Part shown: piece after piece, positions 26,811 to 38,556 of the stretch
Layout: every line of letters begins with the position of its first letter
Position numbering within the stretch: the stretch's first letter is position 1
Position numbers and translations under genes: made by a program
Notes under the pieces: model-generated
The model's database searches: none
The model's input: only the letters and a program-made list of their open reading frames with translations
Told to the model about the DNA's origin: nothing
NCBI RefSeq assembly: GCF_963855985.1
Contig: NC_087107.1
Location: forward strand, 7,130,001 to 7,194,000
Source: Ostrinia nubilalis
Lineage: Eukaryota; Arthropoda; Insecta; Lepidoptera; Crambidae
Direction: 5' to 3'
Length of the DNA stretch: 64,000 nucleotides

Positions 26811-28784
26811 GCTCAAGATTTTTTTGTCCATTTCAGCTTTCTTTTTACTCTTTTGACGTTGCGTTGACAGCTTTTACCTAAATTCGCGCGGAATATTTTT
26901 GTGAAATGGCTCTTAAATTGTGACAAAATGATGCCCGTGAGTACGATTGGATTGAAATGGACAGGTAGCTGTCGGCATTTTACCTTGACTACACAAGTGT
27001 GTTGTACTCGTAGCTATTTACATTGTTTGTTTTTAAAAAAATGACCTTTTCTAAATTTTTAAGTAACTGTTCCAGCTTACATAATAACTTTGTGTTAAAC
27101 TTTCGAACTAATGAAATAATTGAAATATTTTCTGCGTCGTCATACAATAATTGCGCCTTAATAATATTCGGATAAAAGGTATGAAAGGACAGTGATCGTA
27201 ATCCCGATATAATTATGAGTTATAACCCGATGGTCACGTACCAGCCTAGGTACAATACAAAGCACAAGCATAAATTATGAATTTTCAACTAAAATATTTC
27301 ATGGTTGCTGCCTCCTTGTTTATTATTTCTGCTTACCAAAGCTTTAAAATTAATCTTTTGGTCAGCGTAATTACCTGGCTACTTAACTTTTCATGAGAAT
27401 AAATATTAGATTGCGATCTTGGCAAGCTCATCGTTGTTAGAAAGTTTTTAAACGAAATAACTTTTTTAACTGTTAGTATAGTGTTTGCCTGCAGCTTCGC
27501 TTCCGTGGCATTTTTGGTGGCCCGTCTCTACATACATTTTCAGTAATAAGTACTACCATGTAAAGTTTCAAAGACTTACGCCCGTATTCACAAATGATGC
27601 TTACTTAAGTGAAGCAGCAAATCGAACGCACAGCGTTGAATAGAGCTCTGTGATTGGTTAATGAGTCATCCTGTGCGTCCACGCGCACTGTGGGACCTCC
27701 TAGTACCTAATGTTTGTGAATACGCCGGTTAGCCTTTTTACTTTCCGTAAAGCTCAAGTTTAGCACAACTAATTTTTTTATAAACCTGCTGGTATGTTTC
27801 AGAAAAAGAAACCAAAATCTCTATTTGAAGATTTTTTCCCACTTCCCACTAACCTCATTATCAAGTTAGAAAGTGGGCGACTGTCACCCGAGTCTCACCA
27901 CCTCTGCGGCACAATTACCCAACCCCTATTACTCGGTGCAGCTAAATTTAATTGTGGTACGGCTTAAGAAACCCCCAGGCTAAGCTTTCTTCTTGATTGC
28001 CCCCTAAATAGACTATCAACGGGGTACCGCGATGGCTTATTAACGGCGCCTCGATGTTTTAGTTAGGTTATTAAGTAGATTGGCTGTTTTGCATTTAGCT
28101 ATCGGGGTTTAAGGAGAGCGTAGAAATATTTTCATTCGATTTTTGATAATGATTAGTTAAAGTTTTTACAGTGAACATTTTTCATCGTCTCATATTCAGA
28201 CTCACTTTTATGGGAATAAAAACAAAAGTAAGTAGGTACCTATACCTACCTATAAGTTTCAATATTATTGGTAAACTCTCAAACAGACGTTAATTCAGCT
28301 ACAGCCTACGTACGCTACTATAGCAATTAGAGATCTGTACTTATGATCTTCATTTTAGGTATTTTTGCGAACATTTTGTATTATATTTATATTTTGAAGT
28401 TAATTTGTATTCAGCTGAAAGCAGAAATGTTGCTTCCTACTAGTGCGTCTAAGAATCTATTTTTACCTATTAAGTTAATAAAAGTTTACATAAGTATAGC
28501 GCGAACCAACCTTGAGCACAACGTAACCATAACTTCCCGTGAATATCAATTTATCACCGATTGAGCTCGTGATTAAAAAAACCATGAGATGCAGATGGTA
28601 TAATGAAGGTCTTGCTCAAGGTGAAGTGCGCCCTGAAAGATTAACGAAGGGCGACGAAACGCTTACGTGTCGGCAATCAACTTGTCAGCCTTTGAAATAT
28701 GACGTCCTGACACAGTCATCGTCATTAAGCCTCCAAAAACACGAGTCAGTAGAAGCCACTCACTGGAAATAATAAGACGTGAAA
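26811..28784. other. Region upstream of the gustatory receptor gene
   Basis: It contains one small MITE (27,583-27,724). Short frames at 28,343-28,772 have no recognisable product; part of this stretch may be receptor 5' UTR or promoter. No promoter element can be identified with confidence. Confidence 0.35.
27583..27724. repeat. Small MITE (CGTATTCACAAA ends)
   Basis: CGTATTCACAAA at the left is mirrored by TTTGTGAATACG at the right of a 142-bp unit. Confidence 0.65.
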
Positions 28785-30710
28785 ATGAGTTACTACCACA
28801 CGAATAACAGTTTGTTCCCGACCACAACAATTCCGATCCCAAATGGGTTTGCCGCGCAAATGCAAGATAAATCGAAAACGAATCCCGTTTTCCTCGATGT
28901 CACTCCAGCTCGTACACCTTACATCAAGCCACCTTCTCCAAATGCCGTGGCACCAATGAGGAACAACCTTATCAATCCTAAACTTACTAAAGACATCGTG
29001 TATGAAAACATCAAGCCTGTTTTCACCCTACTGAGATTAATGGGAGTACTTCCCATCACGCGGCCCTCTCCTGGAATCAGCGAGTTCCAAATTGCATCTC
29101 CTTCTATGATCTATTCAGCGGTTGTCTACTTCTCTATGGTAGCTTATGTTCTCTACCTCTCCTTGCATAAAGTACAGATCCTGCGTACAGCTGAAGGCAA
29201 ATTCGAAGAAGCTGTAATTGAGTACCTCTTCACGGTTTATCTGTTCCCGATGATTGTGGTGCCGATATTGTGGTATGAGACCCGAAAAATAGCAGAAGTT
29301 CTCAACGAATGGGCAAAGTTTGAGGTAAGTGGTTAATGCCTACTTTTTTGTAAAACCCTTCATAAACCCTTTACCTAAATTATTCCTGGCGCAGATTAAC
29401 TGAGTACTTCCTGGAGCACTCTAACTAAAAATATCGTTTAGAGCACATTTTAAACTCACCACCCCAACTAACATTAAACTTAAAACTAAAAGTTATCTTT
29501 CTTTGCAGACTGCATACAAGCAACTATCAGGTCGGGCACTTCCAATCAACCTGTACAAGAAATCCTTGGCCATAGCGATAGTCATCCCTGTGCTGTCGGT
29601 GACGTCAGTGATAATCACTCACATTACCATGGTCCACTTCAAACCGATGCAGCTCATCCCCTATGTGTTCCTGGAGATCTTAACGTACATCCTTGGAGGG
29701 TATTGGTACTTATTATGCGAGACTCTCAGCGTTTGTGCCAATATAGTAGCTGAAGACTTTCACCAGGTAAGATCAGCTCAAGTTGGCATAAAACAGTAGG
29801 TACACCTACTTTTCATCATGATCCCAAAACCAATTTTAAGTCTACTGTCTCTTCTCAGGCAGTAAAGTACATATAATAGGTAATTTAATTCATACATCAT
29901 TATGTTTTAGGCACTGCGTAATATTGGACCAGCTAAGAAAGTTTCGGACTACCGCGCCCTGTGGCTTCGCATGAGCAAAATCGCTCGCAGCATTGGCATT
30001 GCCAACTGCTACACTTTTACATTTGTCAGCATTTACCTCTTCTTAATAATCACGCTGTCGATCTATGGACTTCTCAGCCAGATCTCCGAAGGCTTCGGGA
30101 TCAAGGACATAGGCCTGGCTCTGACTGCTTGCTGCAGCATTTTGCTGCTGTTTTTCATTTGCGATGAAGCTCACTATGCGTCACATAACGTGAGTCAAAA
30201 TTCCATCTGGAACCACCTTAGTAGCTGGTGAATCTCAAACTATGTATAATCCATTAATTTTTCCAAACAGGTGCGCACAAACTTCCAAAAAAAGCTACTG
30301 ATGGTGGAGCTATCTTGGATGAATACCGACGCTCAAACGGAAGTTAACATGTTCCTGCGAGCCACTGAAATGAATCCTGCACAGATCAGCCTTGGGGGTT
30401 TCTTTGACGTCAATAGGACTCTATTCAAGTCTGTAAGTTTTGAGAATATCGGGTGTGCTGACCAGGCGACCAAAGTTAGTGGAATCGCTTTAATTTCTGT
30501 TTATATTTTCAGCTTATGGCAACAATGGTAACATATTTAGTGGTGCTTCTACAGTTCCAAATCAGTATTCCTGATGATTCCCAGTACCAAGAAGAAGAAG
30601 AGGAGCAAGCAATGAACTACACAGATAGCGTCACGGAAGCCCTGACTACCACCACTACTGCAATGACGACCATACTTACTACCATTGCTAAAAAGAAAAA
30701 GAAACATTAG
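28785..30710 (+). CDS. Gustatory receptor, CO2-receptor clade (Gr21a/Gr63a type), five exons
   Basis: A seven-helix chemoreceptor subunit of the insect gustatory receptor family. Lepidopteran relatives Gr1-Gr3 are expressed in labial-palp neurons and detect CO2 as heteromers. Exons: 28785-29324, 29509-29766, 29911-30189, 30271-30432, 30513-30710; every intron is phase 0 with GT/AG ends, giving 478 aa. The start is the ATG at 28,785; the frame is open two codons further upstream (GTG, AAA), but GTG is an unlikely start. A long N-terminal cytoplasmic region (about 105 aa) precedes the first hydrophobic helix. Further hydrophobic spans follow in exons 1-3. The last exon carries the family signature TYLVVLLQF in helix 7. 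The tail after it is unusual: an acidic run, a threonine-rich stretch and five lysines. AATAAA lies at 30,914. I am confident of the family; which of Gr1, Gr2 or Gr3 it is cannot be decided by eye. Confidence 0.9.
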
Positions 30711-30913
30711 AATTCGTTAATTTACAGTTTATTTTATTAAATACTTCATATACCTAAGTAGTACCAAGTACTTATTATTATTCTGTGGTAGTACCTACAT
30801 AATATTTTAATTTATAGTCGCAAACAGAACAAACACAAATGTCTAGTTTTTATTACAACTTTGCCGTAGTACTATAATTTAATTATTTCGCGATAGTTTG
30901 GAATTGGATCGTG

Positions 30914-30919
30914 AATAAA
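30914..30919 (+). terminator. Polyadenylation signal of the gustatory receptor gene
   Basis: AATAAA about 200 bp after the stop codon, in a T-rich context. It is the nearest canonical signal. Confidence 0.55.
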
Positions 30920-31239
30920 AGGATAAACACCCAAGTCCTTGTTTTATTTAAAATGTTTCCAAGTTTCAAACAAGACATTCAAAAATATTTTTTACCTTCG
31001 ATCAATACGTCGATAATCGAGTTCGGACCATCTCATCTGTGCTTCGGACCGATCACAAGTTTGTTTGACATATTTGACATTTAATTCGTATCTGACAGTT
31101 TTGGTCTGCAGAAAAAAGAGAATATTCCGGATTTATCTGGGAGATTACAACCAAATACGTACAGTTGTTTTACCCGTTATTTACGTAAAGTGTTTAGTTT
31201 CCTTCCTTGTGATATTTACGGCTTGTTATTATTTTCATC
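30920..31239 (+). promoter_or_regulatory. Intergenic region with presumed Cdc37 promoter and 5' UTR
   Basis: Only about 530 bp separate the receptor stop from the Cdc37 ATG, so the Cdc37 promoter should lie here. CAATACGTCGATAATCGAGTTC at 31,004-31,025 contains a short near-palindrome (TCGATAATCGA). No TATA box is convincing at a fixed distance. Confidence 0.35.
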
Positions 31240-34200
31240 ATGGTGGACTACAGCAAATGGAAAGATATTGAGGTTTGTCTCAAAAGCTATTTTATTTGTA
31301 AAGCGTACTAATCGGATACGATGATGCAAATAAATACCACTTCTATTAGCATTCAATTCAGTATTCCATCTACAGTAAACGTGGTACAAAGAAAGTGAAC
31401 TATCCCTTATTGCTTTGGTTATGTTAACTAACTACATGGATATTGTCATGATTTGCAGATTTCTGATGATGAGGACGAGACGCACCCTAACATTGATACT
31501 CCGTCGCTATTTCGATGGAGGCACCAAGCCCGTGTCGACCGAATGGAGGAGAGGAAGCGAGAAAGGGAGGAACATGAACAAAGAAAGATTGAAAACCTTA
31601 GGCGGTTAGCTGAAACCAAGAGAAAGATCTCAGAGGCTGAGCCCAGCAGCCCTAACCTGGATTCTTTGAAAAAGGAGCTTGAAGAGTTAGAGAAACAAGA
31701 GAAGCAAATTCAGAAGAAAGATGAGGAATTGAAGAAAAAAGAAAAGCTCACACCATGGAATGTCGACACTATTAGTGAACCTGGTTTTACCAAAACTATT
31801 ATAAACACCAAGAATCCACGTCAAAAGGATGAGAATTTGACAGAGGAGGAGAAAGAGGAAAAGATGAAGAAGTTTATCCATGACAATGAGAAGTTGTTAA
31901 AACAGTTTGGTATGCTAAGGAAGTATGATGACTCAAAAAAGTTTCTACAGGATCACAATCAACTGGTCTGCGAGGAGACAGCTAACTACTTGGTTATTTG
32001 GTGCATAAATCTGGAAATGGAAGGAGTAAGTTGTAATCCCATCAAAAACAATACTTGTCAAAAAAACCAAGTCTCGCAACTCAGTTGTTCTACGGTAAAA
32101 AGTTGTGAGATCCATGTAATACCAAGTCCAGACCAGGAAATCTTTAACGTTTTACATAAATTATTGACTTGGCCATCGCACTAAATAATTTAATTTACAC
32201 GTGTTTTCATGCGATGGCCAAGTCAATATATTTATGTAAAACGTTAAAGATTTCCTGGTCTGGACTTGGTATTACATGGATCTCACAACTTTTTACCGTA
32301 GAACAACTGAGTTGCGAGACTTGGTTTTTTTGACAAGTATTGTTTTTGATGGGATCTCATTTCTTTTTGTATTTTGTAGACAGCAGTTATGTATCTAGAA
32401 AACTGGACCGAAATTGAAAAATTTTACTCGACTTGGCGGTTGCACTACCGTGCCCCCAAATCTCATTTCTTTTTACAAGCTTTATATTGACTTCACTTGT
32501 TAGTATGTGTGGGACAAATCTTGCAACTGAATTTAAGACCACTTCTCCTCAACCGATTGAGCTGAAATTTGGTATACTTATGTAAGTACGATGACAATGC
32601 AATATTATGGTACCATTGAGCTGGTCTGATGATGGAGTCGGGAGGTGGCCATAGGAACTCCTAAACAAAACGGCGGAAACTCGTCGAGTTTGGGTTCGTT
32701 GGATTTGACTTTTCGAGCAGTTTACTGTTAGATAATGTCCAGGGTCCTGAGATTAAGATATAACTAAAAAGTGTAAAATAAAATTATAATAAAAATAAAC
32801 TTTTTTAAAAACAAGCTTTTATTCTGAATTTCGAAAGCTTGTAGCGCAAACAGAGAAAAAGAGAAATAAATTCCATGCGCAATACAAGCTTTCGAAATTC
32901 AGAATAAAAGCTTGTTTTTAAAAAAGTTTATTTTTATTATAATTTTTTGTATTTTGTAGACAGCAGTTATGTATCTAGAAAACTGGACCGAAATTGAAAA
33001 ATTTTACTCGACTTGGCGGTTGCACTACCGTGCCCCCAAATGTTTTAGTTTTTCCTTGATTCATACACCAAACACTACTTATATTCCAAATTTGAAGCTT
33101 CTAGGTCTGCTAGAAGTGCCTTAGAATTTTGATGATCGGTGAGTCAGTGAGTCAGTCAGTGAGTGACAAAATTAAGTAACTTTGACCCGTTATAATTCTT
33201 AAACTACTGGTTCAAATTGAATGAAATTTTAAATATACCGTGTCTTTACAATGCCTGCATAGCTAATGAAAATTCAGCCTTCTAGTTTTATCCACAACGA
33301 AGTTACAGGCGGTCGAAAATGGCCTGAATTGCTTCGAGAAAAGGATGGTACGGCCGTGCCGCTTTTTTGCTCGACTTGGTGGGGGCACTGCCGTGCCCCC
33401 AGATATTTTCATCCTATCTTATAACCAAACACAATGCAACATGAAATACCATACTTTTGTATGCATTTTGCATGAAAGATAGTTAAATGAGGGCTATCGT
33501 TTTAGCGCTCACCAGTTAGCGCCACTGTAGAGTAAGGTCCTGTCACTTGCTAGTAGCGAAGACAGTGGCACCAAGTGGTGAACGCAAAAGTGGTAGGAGG
33601 ACGATCGCATTTTCACTCATCAAGATGGCGCCACTGTAGAGTAAGGTCCTGTCAGGGGTGCCAACTGTTAAGTATAAAAACGGTAGCCCTCATTCAAATA
33701 TAAGAAATGTAGTAATTTTCTTTATTTGTCAAGACAGTGCATACTTAATTATTTTTAATTATTGATCTGTATTTTTAAAGTTATTTGTATTTTCAGAAAC
33801 ATGAATTGATGGCTCATGTGGCTCACCAGACTATCTGCATGCAGTACATCCTGGAGCTCTCTAAGCAGCTGGATGTAGATCCTCGGGCCTGCATTGGTTC
33901 ATTCTTCACTAGGTAACATTTTGCAGTTGTAATGAAATACAATGTTGTTTTCTTTGCTTAATTAAAAGGAATATTAAAGCCATGTAGGGTAATCTAAAGC
34001 TGAGTTGCACCACCTTATTTTAACTGTAACAATAACCGGTGCTTTTTCTATGTAGTTTGACAGATTTTTTACATTTGTTAAAATTAACGAAGATGGTGCA
34101 ACCTAAGAAATTAAAAATTTTAGTCCTAAAATAACAAATAGTAAACATAGTAATGTTTTTCAGAATCCAAGTTGCAGAGAAAACATACAAAGACTCCTTC

Positions 34201-34778
34201 GATGATGAGTTGGAACAGTTCAAGGCGAGAATCAAGAAGAGAGCAGCCGAGAAGATCCAGGAGGCTCTTAGGGAGCAGGAAGAGGAGGAACGGAAGGCTA
34301 GGCTCGGCCCTGGAGGCTTGGACCCAGTCGAGGTGTATGAGGAGCTGCCTGACGTAAGTGGAATTTTGTTATATAACTTACAGCCATTTCTGTAGTTATT
34401 ATTTCTAAATATTGCTACCACTGATCTTCTCTGGATAACAATAACAATTGATTTTTTCACCATGAGATATGGTTTGCTTAATGTGGATCAAGTTATATTC
34501 TCATAACTAAACTGTCAAAAAACCAAATAATACAAACTGTCACTTCATCATTACAGGAACTGAAGAAATGCTTTGATTCCCAAGATGTGCCGATGTTGCA
34601 AGCAACCATTGCAAAAATGCCTGAACAAGAAGCTATTTACTACATGAAGAGATGCGTGGACTCAGGCCTGTGGGTGCCTGGCAAAACTGATGACGACGAA
34701 CCCACCATGAGAGAGAATGCAGAAGCGTCCGGAGACACTCCTGCAACTTCCAAATCCAGTGTCGATGATGTTGACTGA
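31240..34778 (+). CDS. Cdc37: Hsp90 co-chaperone Cdc37, five exons
   Basis: Cdc37 delivers protein-kinase clients to Hsp90 in the cytosol. Exons: 31240-31272, 31459-32025, 33797-33912, 34164-34353, 34557-34778, giving 375 aa, close to the vertebrate length. The N-terminus MVDYSKWKDIEISDDEDE keeps the casein-kinase-2 site Ser13 in its acidic context, required in the family for client binding. A charged coiled coil follows (about 35-120), then the kinase-binding/middle region with NYLVIWCINLEME, the Hsp90-binding part with HQTICMQYILEL and RLGPGGLDPVEVYEELP, and a C-terminal SGLWVP block before an acidic tail. Splice phases are consistent throughout. Intron 2 (1.77 kb) is swollen by several mobile repeats. 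If that intron is read through, the frame stays open to 32,184 because it enters a MITE. The gene lies about 530 bp downstream of the receptor gene on the same strand. Confidence 0.96.
32036..32355. mobile_element. Palindromic MITE in Cdc37 intron 2
   Basis: Arms of about 150 bp start ATCCCATCAAAAACAATACT and end with the inverse. It is inserted 10 bp downstream of the exon 2 donor. Half-copies lie at 15,123-15,298 and about 50,312-50,485. Confidence 0.85.
32366..33402. repeat. Compound repeat in Cdc37 intron 2: 95-bp direct duplication around a hairpin
   Basis: A block of about 95 bp (TTTTTGTATTTTGTAGACAG … CACTACCGTGCCCCCAAAT) occurs at about 32,366-32,461 and again at 32,946-33,040. Between them lies a perfect-looking hairpin (32,780-32,946, arms with ACAAGCTTTTATTCTGAATT). 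A third, diverged copy of the ending (CTCGACTTGG … CCGTGCCCCCAGAT) is at 33,365-33,402, after a GAGTCAGT-type simple run at 33,142-33,167. Confidence 0.75.
33488..33692. mobile_element. MITE in Cdc37 intron 2 (TGAGGGCTATCGTTTTAGCG family)
   Basis: TGAGGGCTATCGTTTTAGCG … TAAAAACGGTAGCCCTCA, with the internal phrase GCGCCACTGTAGAGTAAGGT repeated twice. A near-identical copy is at 55,117-55,328 in CNOT2 and a diverged one at 47,061-47,189. Confidence 0.85.
33998..34110. repeat. MITE-like repeat in Cdc37 intron 3
   Basis: GCTGAGTTGCACCACC … GATGGTGCAACCTAAG, a relative of the repeat at 14,811-14,930. Confidence 0.55.
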
Positions 34779-34816
34779 TTGATTTACTGCATTTAATAGT
34801 TTAGTTCTTGTATTCC

Positions 34817-34922
34817 CATTGTCCCCCACCATTTCGTTCTCACTGGTGGACATCGGGAAAAATTATATTGTTGGACAGTTTTTTTTCCTGATGTCCACTA
34901 CATTTTAGGGGGACAACGAGAT
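34817..34922 (+). other. Stem-loop in the Cdc37 3' UTR region
   Basis: ATTGTCCCCC … GTGGACATCGGGAAAAA is mirrored by TTTTTCCTGATGTCCAC … GGGGGACAACG. It begins about 40 bp after the Cdc37 stop and lies upstream of the AATAAA at 35,088, so it should be in the mRNA. It may be a small MITE rather than a regulatory structure. Confidence 0.6.
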
Positions 34923-35087
34923 TACACCGTTTAGTTATCAAACATCAATAGGCACTCATGAAATACCCAGATGCAGAGATATGTTCATAATGTTCACATA
35001 GAATAAGGATTTGAGAATTAAGTTTATTTTTATATTTTGTGTATTCCTTTGTAACAAACCTGATTCTATCAAATTCTATTGGATAGC

Positions 35088-35093
35088 AATAAA
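35088..35093 (+). terminator. Polyadenylation signal of Cdc37
   Basis: AATAAA about 310 bp after the stop codon. Further AATAAA hexamers follow near 35,270. Confidence 0.5.
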
Positions 35094-35512
35094 TAGATGT
35101 AGAATACTGGTTGAGCAAAGATTAGTGAAGTATTAATTTGTGTTGTTAGTCGAATGATGTTAGCGATAATTAAAAAAAAAGTTTAGGTTACTTACATAGA
35201 GTACTGGATATACAAAGCTTTTTATTGTATACTTATACACAGAGCTTTTTAATTTTATACAACCGAATACAATAAATACAAAATAAAATTATAAGTAAGC
35301 GAAACATCTCTTGTCATGTGAAATTAAATTTTATCGCCTAATCGAAGAGTTTCATTTTAAAGTAACCACGTCACGGGCACCCGCTACTTATCCTGTCGCG
35401 CGGCCGGCTGCATACAGCCTCTGCAAATCCAAATGCTATCTGAGATAGGACAAACGGTTGTTATCAGTGAAATTAAAATTATTTTAGACCTAGCACTTTT
35501 TTGTCCCTTGTG

Positions 35513-36038
35513 GCTCGCACGGGTTATTTTGTCATCGTGACAGAATATCTTTAGGCCGGCAATACACGGACCGCTTGAAGCAGTCAGGGTCGACAGCTTC
35601 AAGCTGCGACTGCACAGTGAACTGCAGTTCTATGGACGCACATACACGAACCGCTCGAACAGTTGCAACTGATTCGGGCGGTCGACAGCACGGTGAATTT
35701 TCATCGTGCGGTCAAGCAGTCGCCAGCTATACACTGACTGCTCGAGCTGTCGACAGCTCTCACGCAGTTACCTCCGCCCACTTTCTTCATTCCACGGCGC
35801 GCGTGCTTGTGATTTGTTGAGCAGTTAATACCAACTGCTCGAGCAGTTATCACTGGCAGCTTCAAGCTGTTGACTCTTCACTACAAGAGTGGTCCGTGTA
35901 TGTTGAACACTAACGGCAGGCCTGGCTCACTGCGCGCGGTACATCCGATAATTACCTACAGCGAAGCGCCCCGCCGGCGGGTATTATATCAGTCGAGTGT
36001 CACGCGCGCGCCCGTCAGGACGCTGGCGTGCGTTGTAG
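35513..36038. mobile_element. Left part of a TIR element split by the LTR retrotransposon
   Basis: Its outer sequence (GTCATCGTGACAG … AGGCCGGCAATACACGGACC) is the inverse of 46,215-46,292 (GTCCGTGTATGGCGGGCC … CTGTCACGGTGAC), so the two parts are ends of one element. The sub-terminal stretch 35,570-35,880 is dense in short palindromic words (CTCGAGCTGTCGACAGC, CTGCTCGAGCAG, CAGCTTCAAGCTG), like transposase-binding repeats. The break is at GTAG (36,035-36,038), which is repeated after the right LTR. Confidence 0.75.
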
Positions 36039-36171
36039 TGTACGGATGGGAGCTCGGGAGCATAAAGTAAACAACTTCTTCTTAGCTATCTCAGTTTATT
36101 AATGAATGATTAAATAGGGATAATCGATATTTATACATACTAATACTGTTACATGCTACACACACACTACA
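36039..36171 (-). repeat. 3' LTR of the Ty3/gypsy element
   Basis: TGTACGGATGGGAGC … CACACACTACA, 133 bp, matching 45,537-45,669. On the minus strand a short purine-rich stretch (GCCGGTGGGC) directly precedes it and may act as the polypurine tract. Confidence 0.92.
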
Positions 36172-36308
36172 TGCCCACCGGCAAAAAAAATAAAAATAAT
36201 GCATTAAGTATTATTTTTCATAACAATTGATAAAGGTTTATTAGAAATATTATTACATATCTTAATATTTTTTGATATAAGTTAAGAAAGATAAACATTT
36301 TCTTAAAA

Positions 36309-38556
36309 CTATTGTCTATATGGTCTAGTCCTATTCTTATGTACTAACATTGGTTTCCCCTTATAATCTATTGTTAGATTTGGTTCACAATCTTCGATAA
36401 CTCTAAATGGTCCTAAGTACAATGGATCAAGTTTGTTTACACTTTGTTCATTCTTTAGTAGTATCATATCACCAACTTTGTATGAAATAGGGTTAGTATA
36501 AAGATCATATCTAATTTTCCTTATTTCTTTACTTTTAATTAAATTTTGACGTGCATCATATTGCGATTTTTGTAGTCTGAATTTAAGTTGTTTAGGGTAA
36601 TCGTAATGGTTGTATAATGGTTCAATGTCAGAAGTTAAATTACTTGGTAAATTACAAGGTTTTCCGAATACTAATTCGTAAGGTGTATACTTAGACTCTG
36701 TGTGCACGGTCGTTACCTTTATAAGCGAAGCACCAATAGGGTAACCACACACTCCAATTATGTGGTTCATTTTCCGTTTGTATTCGTAAGTATGACATTA
36801 AGTTTTTGTGACTATTTTCTAAACTGCCAATCGATTGATGATGATATGCTGTTGATGTGGTTTGTTTAATTTTGAGGATTTCACACACGGCTTTCATAAC
36901 TGTCGAGACAAACTCAGTGCCTCGATCAGAAACAATTTGTCGGGGAATACCATACCGTAATATAAAATTATTTACAAATGCTGTCGCTACTGAGACAGTA
37001 TCTTTATTTTTTAAGGGGTACGCTTCAACGTATTTACTTAAATCACATTGAAGTGTAAGAATATATGCATTATTATCACTATCCTTAACTAAGGGCCCAA
37101 CTAAATCTAAATATATCCTATCAAAAGAAAAATGGCCTGTATCAGTAAGAACCATAGGCTCTTTTATATATTTAAAATGTTTATGTCTTAGACATTTGTC
37201 ACAATGATTCACAAATTCGGCTACATCTTTTTCTAGACCTGGCCAAAAAAATCGTCTTTTTATATTGTTTATCATGCGCCGTATGCCAGCGTGGCCACTC
37301 GTCGGCAAAATATGATAGTCGTTTAATATTACGCGTTGAGTATCGCGATCATCTATTCTCATGACACTATTTAAAATATAGAAACGTGGTCCGGACCAAT
37401 TTTTTGTGTCATTTACAATACGAGTTAACTCTTTTACTTCATAATCATTATTTTCATTTTTTATAATATAAACATTATTTATTTTTAATTCATTACATGT
37501 ATTTTCCAACTTCCTCACAAAGGCATCTCGTGCGCAATATGATCGGAAAGAAGGGTTTATATTTATAATTTGTTTCTTGGGGTCATAAGCAAATAAGTTA
37601 CCTTTTTCTGGTGCGTTTCTCTCTATCAGTTTCCATTCACGTCCATTTGCATACCTCAATTCGACACAATCCTTTGGTTTTTTAAGTATTCCCACAACAT
37701 TTGGCTGATCAGACCGAATGTTTGTAGTACTCAAATCCACCATAGGGTTGTCGCACGCGCCATGCGTATCATCGTCATTTATTCTTTTTCTTTGAGCTCT
37801 AGTTAAAACACACATTACATGTTCATTCATTTCTCTCAATTCGTCGCTTGATATTCGGATACGAGACAACGCATCTGCAGCTGCATTGTCCGCTCCCCTG
37901 ACATATTCGATGACGTAGTCATATTCCTCAAGTAAAAGTCTAAATTTTGTCAAACGACTAGAAGGATTTGCCATGTTAAATAAGTAGATTAATGGTTTGT
38001 GGTCAGTTTTAATAATAAATTTACGCCCATATAAGTATGGTCTAAAATATTTTACAGACCAAACAATGGCTAGTAGTTCTTTTTCTATTGTTGGGTATCT
38101 AATTTCAGCTTTATTTAAGTTCCGACTTGCGAAAGCTATTGGTTTATTGTCGCTATTACTTAATACGGAACCTATCGCGTAGCCTGAGGCATCCGTTTGT
38201 AAAATAAAGGTATTTTTGCTATCAAAATTTGGATACTGTAGTATTGGTGGAGATATTAATGATTGTTTTAGTGAAGAAAATGATTCCTGACAATCTGTTG
38301 TCCATGCAAATTCTACATTTTTACGACAAAGTTTGTTTAGTGGTAATGATTTATCAGCAAAATTCGGTATAAATTTTCGATAAAAGTTTGTAAACGCCAC
38401 GAACCTTTTGACTTCGTCAGCGTTTTTTGGTACCGGATAGTTTTGTACTACTTTAATTTTTTCCGGATCTGGTTTTATGCCTTCAGTTGAAATAACGTGA
38501 CCTAAAAATTGCATCTCTTTTCTTAGAAAATCACACTTGTTAGGATTTAATTTCAA
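36309..38556 (-). pseudogene. pol: pol, second part: end of reverse transcriptase, RNase H, integrase
   Basis: The minus-strand frame 38,556-36,691 (621 codons) opens directly at the insertion breakpoint with a non-ATG codon, so it is the continuation of the pol part at 42,209-43,627. Visible parts: the RT thumb region (FLGHVISTEGI), RNase H (FILQTDASGYAIGSVLSN … ADALSR) and integrase with its HHCC zinc finger (…SGHAGIRRM … CDKCLRHK) and core acidic residues (DRIYLDLVGPL, IVSDRGTEF, IGSLENSH). Near 36,720 the frame shifts and the integrase C-terminal part continues in another frame (36,770-36,309, 153 codons, with YTPYELVFGKP). The product cannot be made as one protein. Confidence 0.93.

Noticed and set aside
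32026..32184. Extension of the Cdc37 exon 2 frame past 32,025
   Set aside because: The donor at 32,026 and the family alignment (…CINLEME then KHELMAHVAHQ) show that the exon ends there. The extra codons read into a MITE.
35575..35820. 81-codon frame over the palindrome cluster
   Set aside because: The frame is an effect of GC-richer sub-terminal repeats in a TIR element, with no protein motif.
36171..36308. Possible env gene downstream of integrase
   Set aside because: Only 138 bp separate the end of pol from the 3' LTR, with no open frame, so the element has no envelope gene.
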